21,271 bases of DNA from JAXJQF01 sp036311285 (GTDB taxonomy: Bacteria > Pseudomonadota > Gammaproteobacteria > Enterobacterales > Succinivibrionaceae): NCBI GenBank assembly GCA_036311285.1, contig JAXJQF010000003.1:1-21271 (forward strand). Reading direction: 5' to 3'. The notes beneath the pieces are model-generated. The model did not search any database. It saw only the letters and a program-made list of their open reading frames with translations, and was not told where the DNA came from. Shown piece after piece: positions 7,445 to 14,859 of this stretch (positions are counted from its first letter, which is position 1; each line of letters begins with the position of its first letter). The position numbers and the translations under genes were made by a program.

Positions 7445-8257
7445 ATGAATATAGATAAATTAAATGAAGTAAATAAAAATGATGATTTAGAAATAGGTGG
7501 TCATAAATTCTCATCACGTCTTTTTACAGGAACAGGTAAGTTTGCAAGTAGTGATATATTGACTAAAGCAATTGAATCATCAGGGTCTCAGTTGGTAACT
7601 ATGGCTGTTAAGAGATGTGACTTTAAAGATGGAAAGGATGCTATATTACCAGCTTTAAAGAAGTTAGGTGTTAATTTACTTCCAAATACATCTGGTGCAA
7701 GAAATGCAAAAGAGGCTATTTTTGCTGCCCAACTTGCAAGAGAAGCATTAGGTACAAAATTTATAAAGGTTGAGATTCATCCAGAACAAAGATATTTACT
7801 TCCTGATCCTATTGAAACTTACGAAGCTACAAAAGAATTAGTGTCTCAAGGTTTTATTGTTATGCCTTATTGTAGTGCCGATCCTGTTTTATGTTTAAGA
7901 TTAGCAGAAGTTGGAGCTCATGCTGTTATGCCACTTGGTTCAATGATTGGTAGTAATAAAGGTTTACAAACATTAGCAATGCTTAAGGTTATTATTGCAC
8001 AAAAACAAGTTCCTGTAGTTATAGATGCAGGTATAGGGGCTCCTAGTCATGCTTGTTATGCCATGGAGTTAGGTGCAGATGCTTGTTTAGTAAACACAGC
8101 AATCTCTGTTGCTAGAAATCCTGTAATGATGGCTAAAGCTTTTGCAGATGCTGTTAAAACAGGGCGTAATGCATATTTAGCTGGTTTGGGAGCTGAAAGT
8201 GATTGTGCACACGCAACAAGTCCACTCGATGCATTTTTAAAAGAATTAAAGCAATAG
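7445..8257 (+). CDS. thiG: thiazole synthase ThiG
   Basis: It condenses deoxyxylulose phosphate, dehydroglycine from ThiH and the ThiS thiocarboxylate into the thiazole phosphate. The 270-residue TIM barrel has the Schiff-base lysine in FIKVEI (Lys108), plus LLPNTSGARNAKEA, MPYCSADPVLC, VMPLGSMIGS, VVIDAGIGAPSHA and the C-terminal ATSPLDAFL. A short N-terminal extension of about 14 polar residues precedes the usual first strand. The spacing to thiS (3 bp) implies translational coupling. A 102-bp gap containing a strong hairpin separates it from thiH. Confidence 0.96.
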   Translation: MNIDKLNEVNKNDDLEIGGHKFSSRLFTGTGKFASSDILTKAIESSGSQLVTMAVKRCDFKDGKDAILPALKKLGVNLLPNTSGARNAKEAIFAAQLAREALGTKFIKVEIHPEQRYLLPDPIETYEATKELVSQGFIVMPYCSADPVLCLRLAEVGAHAVMPLGSMIGSNKGLQTLAMLKVIIAQKQVPVVIDAGIGAPSHACYAMELGADACLVNTAISVARNPVMMAKAFADAVKTGRNAYLAGLGAESDCAHATSPLDAFLKELKQ

Positions 8258-8319
8258 TTAATAAAAGTAATAGTATAGTTGTATTTTGTATAAACAAATA
8301 ACTAATTAAATGTTAAGGG

Positions 8320-8350
8320 AAATATAATAGTTTGCTTTGCTGTTATATTT
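8320..8350 (+). repeat. 11-bp hairpin between thiG and thiH
   Basis: Arms 8320-8330 (AAATATAATAG) and 8340-8350 (CTGTTATATTT) pair over 11 bp with one G-U, around a 9-base loop. The hairpin ends 9 bases before the thiH ATG, and an SD-like AAGGGA lies at its 5' foot (8315-8320). There is no T-run, so it is not a simple terminator. It could be a processing site or could modulate thiH translation. Confidence 0.5.
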
Positions 8351-8359
8351 AAAGTAAAA

Positions 8360-9484
8360 ATGAGTTTTTATGACGAAATAATAAAAGAAGACCTATTAAA
8401 GTATGTTGAATTAATTGATTCAAGTACTGATTATGATGTTAATAGAGCTTTGCAAAAAAGTAAAAACGGAGATGCTTTAGATTTATATGATTTTATGGCG
8501 TTATTATCTCCGAAGGCTACCTCTTACATTTCAGAAATGGCTGTTTTAGCAAAGAAATATACAAGAAACAGGTTTGGTAATGGTGTTTCTATGTATGTTC
8601 CTTTATATCTGTCAAATCTATGTACCAATAATTGTAAATATTGTGGATTTGCTGCTCATAACAAGTTTCCAAGAAAGGTGTTAAATGCTGAAGAAACTAG
8701 AGCTGAATGTGAAGCAATAAAAAAGCTTGGTTATGAAAATATATTAGTAGTAACAGGCGAAAATGAAAAACGATGTGGTATCGATTATTTTAAAGAAATG
8801 CTTCCGATAGTGGAAGAATACGCAAAGTATATGATGATAGAGGTGCAACCTCTTACAACGGACGAGTATAAAACTTTAAAAAAACTTGGTCTTGATGCTG
8901 TAATGGTTTATCAAGAAACTTATAATCAGGATTGTTATAAGGAAAATCATTTAAGTGGAAAGAAGACTGACATGCGTTATCGTATGGAAACGCCTGAACG
9001 AATAGGTGAAGCTGGTATTGATAAAGTTGGTATCGGGGCTTTACTTGGTTTATACGATTGGAAAGCGGATACAGTTGCTTTAGCTAAGCATTTACTTTAT
9101 TTAAGAAAACACTATTGGCAAATGAGAGTTAGTTTGTCTTTTCCGAGATTAAGACCTGCAGCGGGTAATGTTGAGATTAAGACTCCTGTTAGTGATTTAG
9201 AAATGATTCAGATTCTTTGTGCTTGGCGTTTGTTTGATAACGAGCTTGAAATATCTATATCAACTCGTGAAAACTCTAGATTTAGAGATGTTATTACTCC
9301 TATAGTGATTACTTCTATAAGTGCCGAATCAAGTACTCAGCCTGGAGGGTATGCAAATAAGGAAGAACAACTCCCTCAATTTATTATCAACGATGATAGA
9401 AGTGTTGCGGAAGTTGTACAGGCTTTAAAGTTAAATGGATTAGAACCAATATTTCATGAGACAAGGTCGTCTATAGTAATATGA
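8360..9484 (+). CDS. thiH: 2-iminoacetate synthase (tyrosine lyase) ThiH
   Basis: This radical-SAM lyase splits tyrosine to p-cresol and dehydroglycine, the nitrogen and carbon source for the thiazole in anaerobes and enterobacteria. The 374-residue protein has the cluster motif C88-x3-C92-x2-C95 in NLCTNNCKYCGF. It also has VVTGENE, EVQPL, VYQETYN, the GIGALLGLYDW strand and RLRPAAGN. Its presence instead of ThiO (glycine oxidase) fits an anaerobic or facultative lifestyle. The start has a poor Shine-Dalgarno, and the closest purine-rich stretch is separated from the ATG by a hairpin. It is the last gene of the operon. Confidence 0.96.
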   Translation: MSFYDEIIKEDLLKYVELIDSSTDYDVNRALQKSKNGDALDLYDFMALLSPKATSYISEMAVLAKKYTRNRFGNGVSMYVPLYLSNLCTNNCKYCGFAAHNKFPRKVLNAEETRAECEAIKKLGYENILVVTGENEKRCGIDYFKEMLPIVEEYAKYMMIEVQPLTTDEYKTLKKLGLDAVMVYQETYNQDCYKENHLSGKKTDMRYRMETPERIGEAGIDKVGIGALLGLYDWKADTVALAKHLLYLRKHYWQMRVSLSFPRLRPAAGNVEIKTPVSDLEMIQILCAWRLFDNELEISISTRENSRFRDVITPIVITSISAESSTQPGGYANKEEQLPQFIINDDRSVAEVVQALKLNGLEPIFHETRSSIVI

Positions 9485-9555
9485 TCCTACTTAAGTCATA
9501 AAAAGAATTAAGTAAGCAAAAAGATCTTGCAAATAAAAGATGATGTACTAAAATT

Positions 9556-9597
9556 GCAATGTTTAATATTTTTCATAAACATTGCTTTTTTATTTTA
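9556..9597 (+). terminator. Rho-independent terminator of the thiamin operon
   Basis: A perfect 10-bp stem (GCAATGTTTA, 9556-9565, with TAAACATTGC, 9576-9585) around a 10-base loop, followed at once by TTTTTTATTTTAT. Confidence 0.9.
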
Positions 9598-9630
9598 TGA
9601 AAATTTAAAGAATAAGTTTTAAGTTTAACA

Positions 9631-9669
9631 AAGTGCGTCGATACTTGGTGTGTATCACCACTATGAGGT
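9631..9669 (+). promoter_or_regulatory. candidate thrS translational leader with two small hairpins
   Basis: Two small stems lie just before thrS: AAGT (9631-9634) with ACTT (9643-9646), whose loop GCGTCGAT contains CGT; and TGGTG (9646-9650) with CACCA (9656-9660), whose loop is TGTAT. The Shine-Dalgarno GAGGT follows at 9665-9669. In E. coli, ThrRS represses its own translation by binding a leader that mimics the tRNA-Thr anticodon arm. A threonine anticodon (CGU or UGU) appears in each loop here, but the stems are short and overlap by one base. The resemblance is suggestive only. Confidence 0.3.
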
Positions 9670-9676
9670 TAATGAA

Positions 9677-11605
9677 ATGCCAGTAATTACTCTTCCAGAT
9701 GGAAGTAAAAAGAATTTTGATAGTCCCGTTTCTATTTACGAAATTGCACAAAGCATTGGCCCTGGTTTAGCTAAAGTTTGTGTAGCAGGTAAAGTAGACG
9801 GTGTGTTAGTTGATGCTTGTGACAAAGTTAGTGAAGATGCTCAAGTTAGTATCATTACTCCAAAGGACCAAGAAGGTGTTGAGATTATTAGACACTCTTG
9901 TGCTCACTTATTAGGTCATGCAATTAAGCAATTGTGGCCAAATGTTAAGATGGCTATCGGTCCTGTTATCGATAATGGTTTCTACTATGATGTAGATTTA
10001 GATCAACCATTAAGTGAACAAGACTTAGAAACTCTTGATAAGAGAATGCATGAATTAGCAAAGCAAAACTACGAAGTTATCAAAGAAGTAGTTACATGGG
10101 ATAGAGCTCACGAAGTTTTTGGTGAAAGAGGTGAATCTTATAAGCAATTAATCTTAGAAGAAAATATCTCTCATGATGATACTCCTGCTTTATACCATCA
10201 CCAAGAATATATTGACATGTGTCGTGGTCCACACGTACCTAATATGAAATTCTGTAATCACTTTAAGATTACTAAGTGCTCAGGTGCTTATTGGAGAGGT
10301 GATGCTAACAATAAGATGTTACAAAGAATTTATGGTACAGCTTGGGCTGATAAGAAAGACTTAGAAGCTTATTTAAAGAGATTAGAAGAAGCTGCTAAGC
10401 GTGACCATAGAAGAATTGGTGTACAACAAGACTTGTATCATATGCAACCTGAAGCTCCAGGCATGGTGTTCTGGCATAATGATGGTTGGACTATCTTCAG
10501 AACATTAGAAGCATTTATTAGAGAAAAACTTCATGAATACAAGTATCAAGAAGTAAAAGGTCCATTTATGATGGATAGAGTGTTATGGGAACGCTCAGGT
10601 CACTGGGAAAAATACCATGATGCTATGTTTACAACAAGTTCTGAAAACAGATTATATGCTATTAAGCCTATGAATTGTCCCGGTCACGTTCAGATCTTTA
10701 ATCAAAAGTTACATTCATACCGTGATTTACCAATTCGTATGAGTGAATTTGGTAGCTGTCACCGTAACGAACCATCAGGTTCATTGCACGGCTTAATGCG
10801 TGTAAGAGGCTTTACACAAGACGATGCTCATATCTTCTGTACTGAAGATCAAATCATGAGTGAAGTTAGTGGTTGTATAAAGATGGTTTATGATATTTAT
10901 TCAACATTCAATTTCACAAATGTTGATGTTAAATTATCAACTAGACCTGAAAAGAGAATTGGTGATGATGCAATGTGGGATCGTGCAGAACGTGATTTAG
11001 CAGAAGCATTAACACAAAACGGTTTAGAGTTTGAATATCAACCTGGTGAAGGTGCGTTCTACGGTCCTAAGATTGAATTTACATTACATGACTGTTTAGG
11101 TAGAGCATGGCAATGTGGTACTGTTCAATTAGACTTCTTCTTACCTGGTAGATTAGATGCACACTACATTGGCGAAGATGGTGAAAAGCATACACCTATT
11201 ATGATTCACCGTGCAATTTTAGGTTCTTTAGAAAGATTTATTGGTATCTTAACTGAAGAATATGCAGGTTTCTTCCCAACATGGTTAGCTCCAATGCAAG
11301 CAGTTGTAATGGGTATTACAGATTCTCAAGCTGAATACGTACAACAAGTTGCAGAAGAATTAGATGCTGCAGGTATCAGAGTTAAGCCAGACTTAAGAAA
11401 TGAAAAGGTTGGTTTCAAGGTTAGAGAACATACAATGATGCGTGTTCCTTACATGTTAGTTTGTGGTGCTAAGGAAGTTGAGTCTAAGACTGTTTCAGTT
11501 AGAACAAGAAAAGGCGAAGATTTAGGATGTTTTGCAATTTCAGACTTGATTTCTTTAATAAAAACAGATATCATGTCACGCGGAATTCAAAAGGTGGAGG
11601 ATTAG
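9677..11605 (+). CDS. thrS: threonyl-tRNA synthetase
   Basis: It charges tRNA-Thr. With the ATG at 9677 (GAGGT seven bases upstream) the protein has 642 residues, the E. coli length, and begins MPVITLPDG as there. A GTG at 9650 would add nine residues and lies inside the leader, so I rejected it. The N-terminal TGS domain is followed by the editing domain with HSCAHLLGHA and the MCRGPH motif. The class II core follows, with zinc ligands recognisable as Cys in MNCPGH, His in TQDDAHIFC and His in MIHRAILGS. The C-terminal anticodon-binding domain closes the protein. Identity to the enterobacterial enzyme is evident over the whole length. The stop is 3 bp before infC. Confidence 0.98.
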   Translation: MPVITLPDGSKKNFDSPVSIYEIAQSIGPGLAKVCVAGKVDGVLVDACDKVSEDAQVSIITPKDQEGVEIIRHSCAHLLGHAIKQLWPNVKMAIGPVIDNGFYYDVDLDQPLSEQDLETLDKRMHELAKQNYEVIKEVVTWDRAHEVFGERGESYKQLILEENISHDDTPALYHHQEYIDMCRGPHVPNMKFCNHFKITKCSGAYWRGDANNKMLQRIYGTAWADKKDLEAYLKRLEEAAKRDHRRIGVQQDLYHMQPEAPGMVFWHNDGWTIFRTLEAFIREKLHEYKYQEVKGPFMMDRVLWERSGHWEKYHDAMFTTSSENRLYAIKPMNCPGHVQIFNQKLHSYRDLPIRMSEFGSCHRNEPSGSLHGLMRVRGFTQDDAHIFCTEDQIMSEVSGCIKMVYDIYSTFNFTNVDVKLSTRPEKRIGDDAMWDRAERDLAEALTQNGLEFEYQPGEGAFYGPKIEFTLHDCLGRAWQCGTVQLDFFLPGRLDAHYIGEDGEKHTPIMIHRAILGSLERFIGILTEEYAGFFPTWLAPMQAVVMGITDSQAEYVQQVAEELDAAGIRVKPDLRNEKVGFKVREHTMMRVPYMLVCGAKEVESKTVSVRTRKGEDLGCFAISDLISLIKTDIMSRGIQKVED

Positions 11606-11608
11606 ACC

Positions 11609-12157
11609 ATTAATAACGTAAAAAAAGGCGGCAAACAGCCCAATAAAACCAAGATAAATGGTGAAATTAAGTATCCAAAGGTACGCTTAATTGGTATCGA
11701 TGGTGAGGCAATTGGTATTGTAAGTTCAGATGAAGCATTTGATCTTGCTACTAAAGAAGGTGTTGATTTGGTTGAAATAAGCCCAAATGCAGAACCTCCT
11801 GTATGCCGTATTATGGATTATGGTAAATCTCTCTACGAGAAAGAAAAAGCTCAAAAAGAGCAAAGAAAAAAGCAAAAGCAGGTGCAGGTTAAAGAAATTA
11901 AATTCAGACCTGCAACTGACGAGGGCGATTATCAGGTAAAACTACGCAACCTGATTCGTTTCTTAGAAGGCGGTGACAAGGCTAAGGTAACAATGCGTTA
12001 TCGTGGTCGTGAAATTGCTCACCAAGACATCGGGCTTGCACTTTTGAAGCGTGTAGAAAAAGAACTATGCGAAGAAAGAGGAATAGCAGTGGTAGAGTCA
12101 GCATCAAAGTTTGAAGGTCGCCAAGCTGTCATGGTGTTATCACCGAAAAAAAAGTAG
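11609..12157 (+). CDS. infC: translation initiation factor IF-3, ATT start codon
   Basis: IF-3 binds the 30S subunit, prevents 50S joining and proofreads start-codon pairing. The frame continues upstream of any ATG/GTG to an ATT at 11609-11611, with GGAGG eight bases before it (11596-11600). From there the product has 182 residues and begins INNVKKGGKQPNKTKINGEI, matching E. coli IF-3, which also starts at AUU. An in-frame TTG at 11768 would remove the first 53 residues including the conserved NGEI...VRLIG part of the N-terminal domain. Downstream landmarks are GVDLVEISPNAEPPVCRIMDYGK, VKEIKFRPATDEGDYQVKLR and MVLSPKKK. In E. coli the AUU start lets IF-3 repress its own translation; the same control is likely here. 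Confidence 0.95.
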   Translation: MNNVKKGGKQPNKTKINGEIKYPKVRLIGIDGEAIGIVSSDEAFDLATKEGVDLVEISPNAEPPVCRIMDYGKSLYEKEKAQKEQRKKQKQVQVKEIKFRPATDEGDYQVKLRNLIRFLEGGDKAKVTMRYRGREIAHQDIGLALLKRVEKELCEERGIAVVESASKFEGRQAVMVLSPKKK

Positions 12158-12162
12158 TAAAC

Positions 12163-12195
12163 TAGGGGATTTGCAAGCGTCGTAAGACCTCCCTA
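12163..12195 (+). promoter_or_regulatory. stem in the infC-rpmI spacer, possible L20 operator
   Basis: TAGGG (12163-12167) pairs with CCCTA (12191-12195) around a GC-richer interior (GATTTGCAAGCGTCGTAAGACCT) in an otherwise AT-rich spacer. In E. coli, L20 represses rpmI-rplT by binding RNA in the infC-rpmI region. The position fits that role; the detailed structure was not verified. Confidence 0.4.
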
Positions 12196-12233
12196 TTTAT
12201 TTTGTTTAACATTCAATTGCGGAGTTTATAACA

Positions 12234-12428
12234 ATGCCTAAGATGAAAACCGATAAGGGTGCTCATAAGCGCTTTAAGAAGACAGCTAATGGCTTCAAGT
12301 GCAAGCACTGTAACCTACGTCATATTTTGACTAAGAAATCTACAAAGCGTAAGCGTCATTTACGTGCTATGTCTATGATCAATAAGTCTGACTTAAAAGC
12401 AGTACTTAGAATGTTACCATACGCTTAA
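12234..12428 (+). CDS. rpmI: 50S ribosomal protein bL35
   Basis: A 64-residue basic ribosomal protein beginning MPKMKTDKGAHKRFKKT, with NLRHILTKKSTKRKRHLR in the middle and ending LPYA, as in E. coli L35. GGAG lies nine bases before the ATG. Oddity: a CKHC pair (Cys23, Cys26) sits where the E. coli protein has HKHA. It lies between infC and rplT as in E. coli and should be co-regulated with rplT. Confidence 0.97.
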   Translation: MPKMKTDKGAHKRFKKTANGFKCKHCNLRHILTKKSTKRKRHLRAMSMINKSDLKAVLRMLPYA

Positions 12429-12446
12429 TAGAAGGAGTTAGTTAAA

Positions 12447-12800
12447 ATGGCAAGAGTAAAACGCGGTGTTACCGCTCATGCACGTCATAAGAAGATTTTA
12501 AAGGCTGCAAAGGGTTATTATGGTGCTCGTTCACGTACATATCGTGTAGCAGTTCAAGCTGTTACAAAAGCTGGCCAATACGCTTACCGTGACCGTCGTC
12601 AAAAGAAACGTGAGTTCCGTCAATTATGGATCGTACGTATCAATGCAGCGGCTCGTCAAAATGGTTTATCATACAGCAAGTTTGTATGTGGCTTAAAGAA
12701 GGCTTCAATTGAAATCGATCGTAAGATCCTTTCAAATATCGCTATTCACGATAAGTCTACATTTGCAGTATTAGTAGAAAAAGCAAAAGCTGCTCTATAA
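12447..12800 (+). CDS. rplT: 50S ribosomal protein bL20
   Basis: An assembly protein of the large subunit and repressor of its own operon in E. coli. The 117 residues begin MARVKRGVTAHARHKKILK and include GYYGARSRTYRVA and YRDRRQKKREFRQLWI; length and motifs are standard. AAGGAG lies ten bases before the ATG. It is followed by a strong terminator. Confidence 0.98.
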   Translation: MARVKRGVTAHARHKKILKAAKGYYGARSRTYRVAVQAVTKAGQYAYRDRRQKKREFRQLWIVRINAAARQNGLSYSKFVCGLKKASIEIDRKILSNIAIHDKSTFAVLVEKAKAAL

Positions 12801-12829
12801 TACTTCTTCATTGTAAAAAAATATAATAT

Positions 12830-12859
12830 AAGAGGACGTAAGTCCTCTTTTTTATTTTT
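12830..12859 (+). terminator. Rho-independent terminator after rplT
   Basis: AAGAGGAC (12830-12837) pairs with GTCCTCTT (12842-12849) around a GTAA tetraloop and runs into TTTTTTATTTTTA. It is a compact, GC-containing, classical terminator. Confidence 0.92.
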
Positions 12860-13010
12860 AATAATATTTACATTTAGATTTGTAAATGTAAAAGTTGTTT
12901 GTTCTAATAATATATCTAATTAACAAAATATATTGTTATAGTCTTTTTGTAAAACAGAGTTTTTGTAAATAATAGATACTAATAATTAGTTGTTTCTGTG
13001 GGTTAAAATT

Positions 13011-13047
13011 AATAAAAAGAGATATTGTTCTCTTTTTATTGATTTTT
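13011..13047 (+). terminator. second, AT-rich 12-bp hairpin with T-run
   Basis: AATAAAAAGAGA (13011-13022) pairs exactly with 13029-13040 around TATTGT, followed by GATTTTTAT. It could be a back-up terminator for rplT or the end of a short independent transcript from the preceding 150 bp. The region between the two hairpins (12860-13010) holds no recognisable gene. Confidence 0.55.
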
Positions 13048-13088
13048 ATATTCTTGTAAATTGAAGTCATAACTATATAAAGTTAAAA

Positions 13089-13118
13089 TTGAAATAAGTT
13101 AACTTTTTTATTTATATA
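13089..13118 (+). promoter_or_regulatory. candidate promoter of the Sel1-repeat gene
   Basis: TTGAAA (13089-13094) and TATATA (13113-13118) are 18 bp apart, pointing to a start near 13125. The chosen ATG is at 13133, so the 5' leader would be only about 8 bases and has no Shine-Dalgarno. Confidence 0.4.
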
Positions 13119-13132
13119 GTGTGGTACCCCTT

Positions 13133-14053
13133 ATGAGAGATTTTGCTGACGTTGAAGGTTCTCAAATTTTGCGAGAAGAATATGATAAAGGTTTAGAATT
13201 TTTAAAAGGAAAAAATAAAGATTATAAGAAAGCAACTACATGTTTTAGAAAAGCAGCGGTTGCTGGTAATCCTTTGGCTTCATATCGTTTTGCAATATGT
13301 TTATCTTTAGGCTTAGGTGGAAAGAAACCAGATGACCAAAGAGCAATTGGCTGGTTGTTAAAGGCAGTTGACGCTGAAGTTGCTGAAGCGGTAAGAGAAT
13401 ATGCTCTATGTCTTATAAATGGATTTGTCGTTAGACAAGATACAGTAAAAGGACTTGAGTATCTTAATAAGGCTATCGAACTTGGAAGTTCTCAAGCTAA
13501 GGTTGATTTGGCCGATTATTATATTTCTTTAAATGAGAGTGGAAATACGGTAGATACTGATAAGGTTGAAGAACTTTTATCTACTGCTCTTAAGGAAGGT
13601 AATGCAAAGGCTGCTAATCTTCTTGGAGTAATAAATGGTAAAGGCATGCTTGGTTTTACAGAGAACGCTGACAAAGCTTTTGAATATTTTAAGCAAGCAG
13701 GAGAACTTGGTTTAGATAAAGCATTCTTTAATGTTGCTTATATGTTAGATGAGAAATATAAAGCAAATCCAACAGAAGAACTAGTACCTCAAATTATCTC
13801 TTATTATGAAAAAGCTAAGAGCTCAGGTTTCTTAGCTGCATATCAAGAATTAATATTTATTTATTGTGACCAAATATATGGCCTGTGTGACAATGTAAAG
13901 GCAAAGATGTTATTTGTAGAATTTGTAAATGAATGTAATAAGCCACTTGAATTTGATTTAGATTGTATTATTCAACCTTTAGATCGTATTGATGATTTTG
14001 AGGGTAAAAAGAAATTATTTAAACAACTGATAGATTCTATAAAACCTAAATAA
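13133..14053 (+). CDS. Sel1-like (TPR-type) repeat protein
   Basis: A protein of about 306 residues made of Sel1-type helical repeats, for example ATTCFRKAAVAGNPLASYRFA, AIGWLLKAVDAEVAEAVREYALCL, GLEYLNKAIELGSSQAKVDLADYY and AFEYFKQAGELGLDKAFFNVAYML. Such repeats mediate protein-protein contacts. There is no signal peptide or enzymatic domain, so it is probably cytoplasmic. The C-terminal 80 residues are less repetitive. The ATG at 13133 was preferred to a GTG at 13121; neither has a clear ribosome-binding site. The partner is unknown. It is followed after 65 bp by a small exported protein gene that may share its transcript. Confidence 0.8.
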   Translation: MRDFADVEGSQILREEYDKGLEFLKGKNKDYKKATTCFRKAAVAGNPLASYRFAICLSLGLGGKKPDDQRAIGWLLKAVDAEVAEAVREYALCLINGFVVRQDTVKGLEYLNKAIELGSSQAKVDLADYYISLNESGNTVDTDKVEELLSTALKEGNAKAANLLGVINGKGMLGFTENADKAFEYFKQAGELGLDKAFFNVAYMLDEKYKANPTEELVPQIISYYEKAKSSGFLAAYQELIFIYCDQIYGLCDNVKAKMLFVEFVNECNKPLEFDLDCIIQPLDRIDDFEGKKKLFKQLIDSIKPK

Positions 14054-14118
14054 TATAAGTTTTTGAATTTGTTGTAGGTAGTATTTATTTAATTTTTTTT
14101 TATGTGGTAGTAGATAGT

Positions 14119-14496
14119 ATGGGGAAATATATTTTATTTTTATGTGCTGTAATATTTGCATTGTATTCATATTGCAGTGTAATGTCAGGACATTTTTTTG
14201 AAGACGGAAGTTTAAAAGCAGGGTTAGTAAAAGTTCTTTCTAATTATATACAACCTAAATGTTCGCAAAAAGTGCTCTCATATGATGTTCACTATTTTAA
14301 TAATTTAGGTATGGACTTTATTAAGGTTACGTCTAATAATGATAATAAAAATTTTGTAGTTCAAAAGTTTGGTGATAAGTGGGAAATAGAAGATGGTGAT
14401 TCACATTTTCCAAAATATAATTCATCAGATACATTAGCATCCTTAATAGGTGTAGGTACTGTAAAGCTTTGTCAAATTAAGGAAGGATTAAAGTAG
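14119..14496 (+). CDS. small exported or membrane-anchored protein of unknown function
   Basis: 125 residues from the ATG at 14119. The N-terminus MGKYILFLCAVIFALYSYC is a signal peptide or single anchor; the remainder is a soluble, mixed-charge domain of about 100 residues (DVHYFNNLGMDFIKV, FVVQKFGDKWEIEDGD). A GTG at 14104 would add five residues. The two Cys at the end of the hydrophobic stretch and near KCSQK could form a disulfide. I do not recognise the family. It ends 33 bp before a terminator. Confidence 0.6.
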   Translation: MGKYILFLCAVIFALYSYCSVMSGHFFEDGSLKAGLVKVLSNYIQPKCSQKVLSYDVHYFNNLGMDFIKVTSNNDNKNFVVQKFGDKWEIEDGDSHFPKYNSSDTLASLIGVGTVKLCQIKEGLK

Positions 14497-14528
14497 TATT
14501 AATACTGTATTAGAGTATCAGACTAAAG

Positions 14529-14552
14529 GCCAAACAATTGTTTGGCTTTTTG
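14529..14552 (+). terminator. Rho-independent terminator
   Basis: GCCAAAC (14529-14535) pairs with GTTTGGC (14540-14546) around AATT, followed by TTTTTG. It ends the Sel1/small-protein transcript. Confidence 0.88.
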
Positions 14553-14780
14553 TTTATGGGTAAAACAAAATATCTTTTGTTGTCTAACTCTGAATGTTAC
14601 TGAGATTGGTATCAAACAAATTTTTAATTTTACAATAGTGTATGATAGGAGAAATATTACAGATGTAATAACTTTGTCATCAGATACTTTTTCATTACTT
14701 TAAAAAGGATAGCCTTGTAAACAGTATTGAAGTGTTTCTAATAAGTTGAAAGAATTAAACTTATTATATTTTTATAGGTG
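14553..14780. other. non-coding stretch without recognised gene
   Basis: This is AT-rich sequence with only short inverted repeats (AACAAAA/TTTTGTT at 14564-14570 and 14575-14581). It separates the plus-strand terminator from the minus-strand small RNA candidate. I see no ORF with a ribosome-binding site. Confidence 0.5.
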
Positions 14781-14814
14781 AAAAAAATAAACCCCTAAAC
14801 TTTTGTTTAGAGGT
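14781..14814 (-). terminator. Rho-independent terminator on the minus strand
   Basis: Read on the minus strand: ACCTCTAAAC (14814-14805), loop AAAA, GTTTAGGGGT (14800-14791), then TTATTTTTTT (14790-14781). Ten pairs form with one G-U on the minus strand; on the plus strand that pair would be a C-A mismatch and no T-run follows, so the direction is clear. Confidence 0.85.
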
Positions 14815-14849
14815 GAAATCGTGCATAGCACGCGGGATAAAACTGATCA
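14782..14849 (-). ncRNA. candidate sigma-54-dependent small RNA, about 68 nt
   Basis: On the minus strand a consensus sigma-54 promoter (14860-14875) predicts transcription from about 14849, and a Rho-independent terminator ends it at about 14782. The intervening RNA would begin UGAUCAGUUUUAUCC and contain a hairpin CGUGC-UAU-GCACG (14832-14820). It continues with a single-stranded GAUUUCA leading into ACCUCU, which overlaps the terminator stem and is complementary to a Shine-Dalgarno. It holds no ORF with a start. It does not resemble the known RpoN-dependent RNAs I can recall (Qrr, GlmY/GlmZ, CrcZ). No gene follows, so this promoter cannot be explained as driving a protein gene. Expression is not shown; the call rests on promoter, terminator and empty neighbourhood. 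Confidence 0.65.
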
Positions 14850-14859
14850 CTTTATATGC

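Noticed and set aside
9650..9676. GTG start for thrS nine codons upstream
   Set aside because: It lies within the hairpin leader and upstream of a good Shine-Dalgarno; starting at 9677 gives the exact E. coli N-terminus and length.
11768..11770. TTG start for infC
   Set aside because: It would discard the first 53 residues, including conserved NGEI and VRLIG segments that are clearly present in frame.
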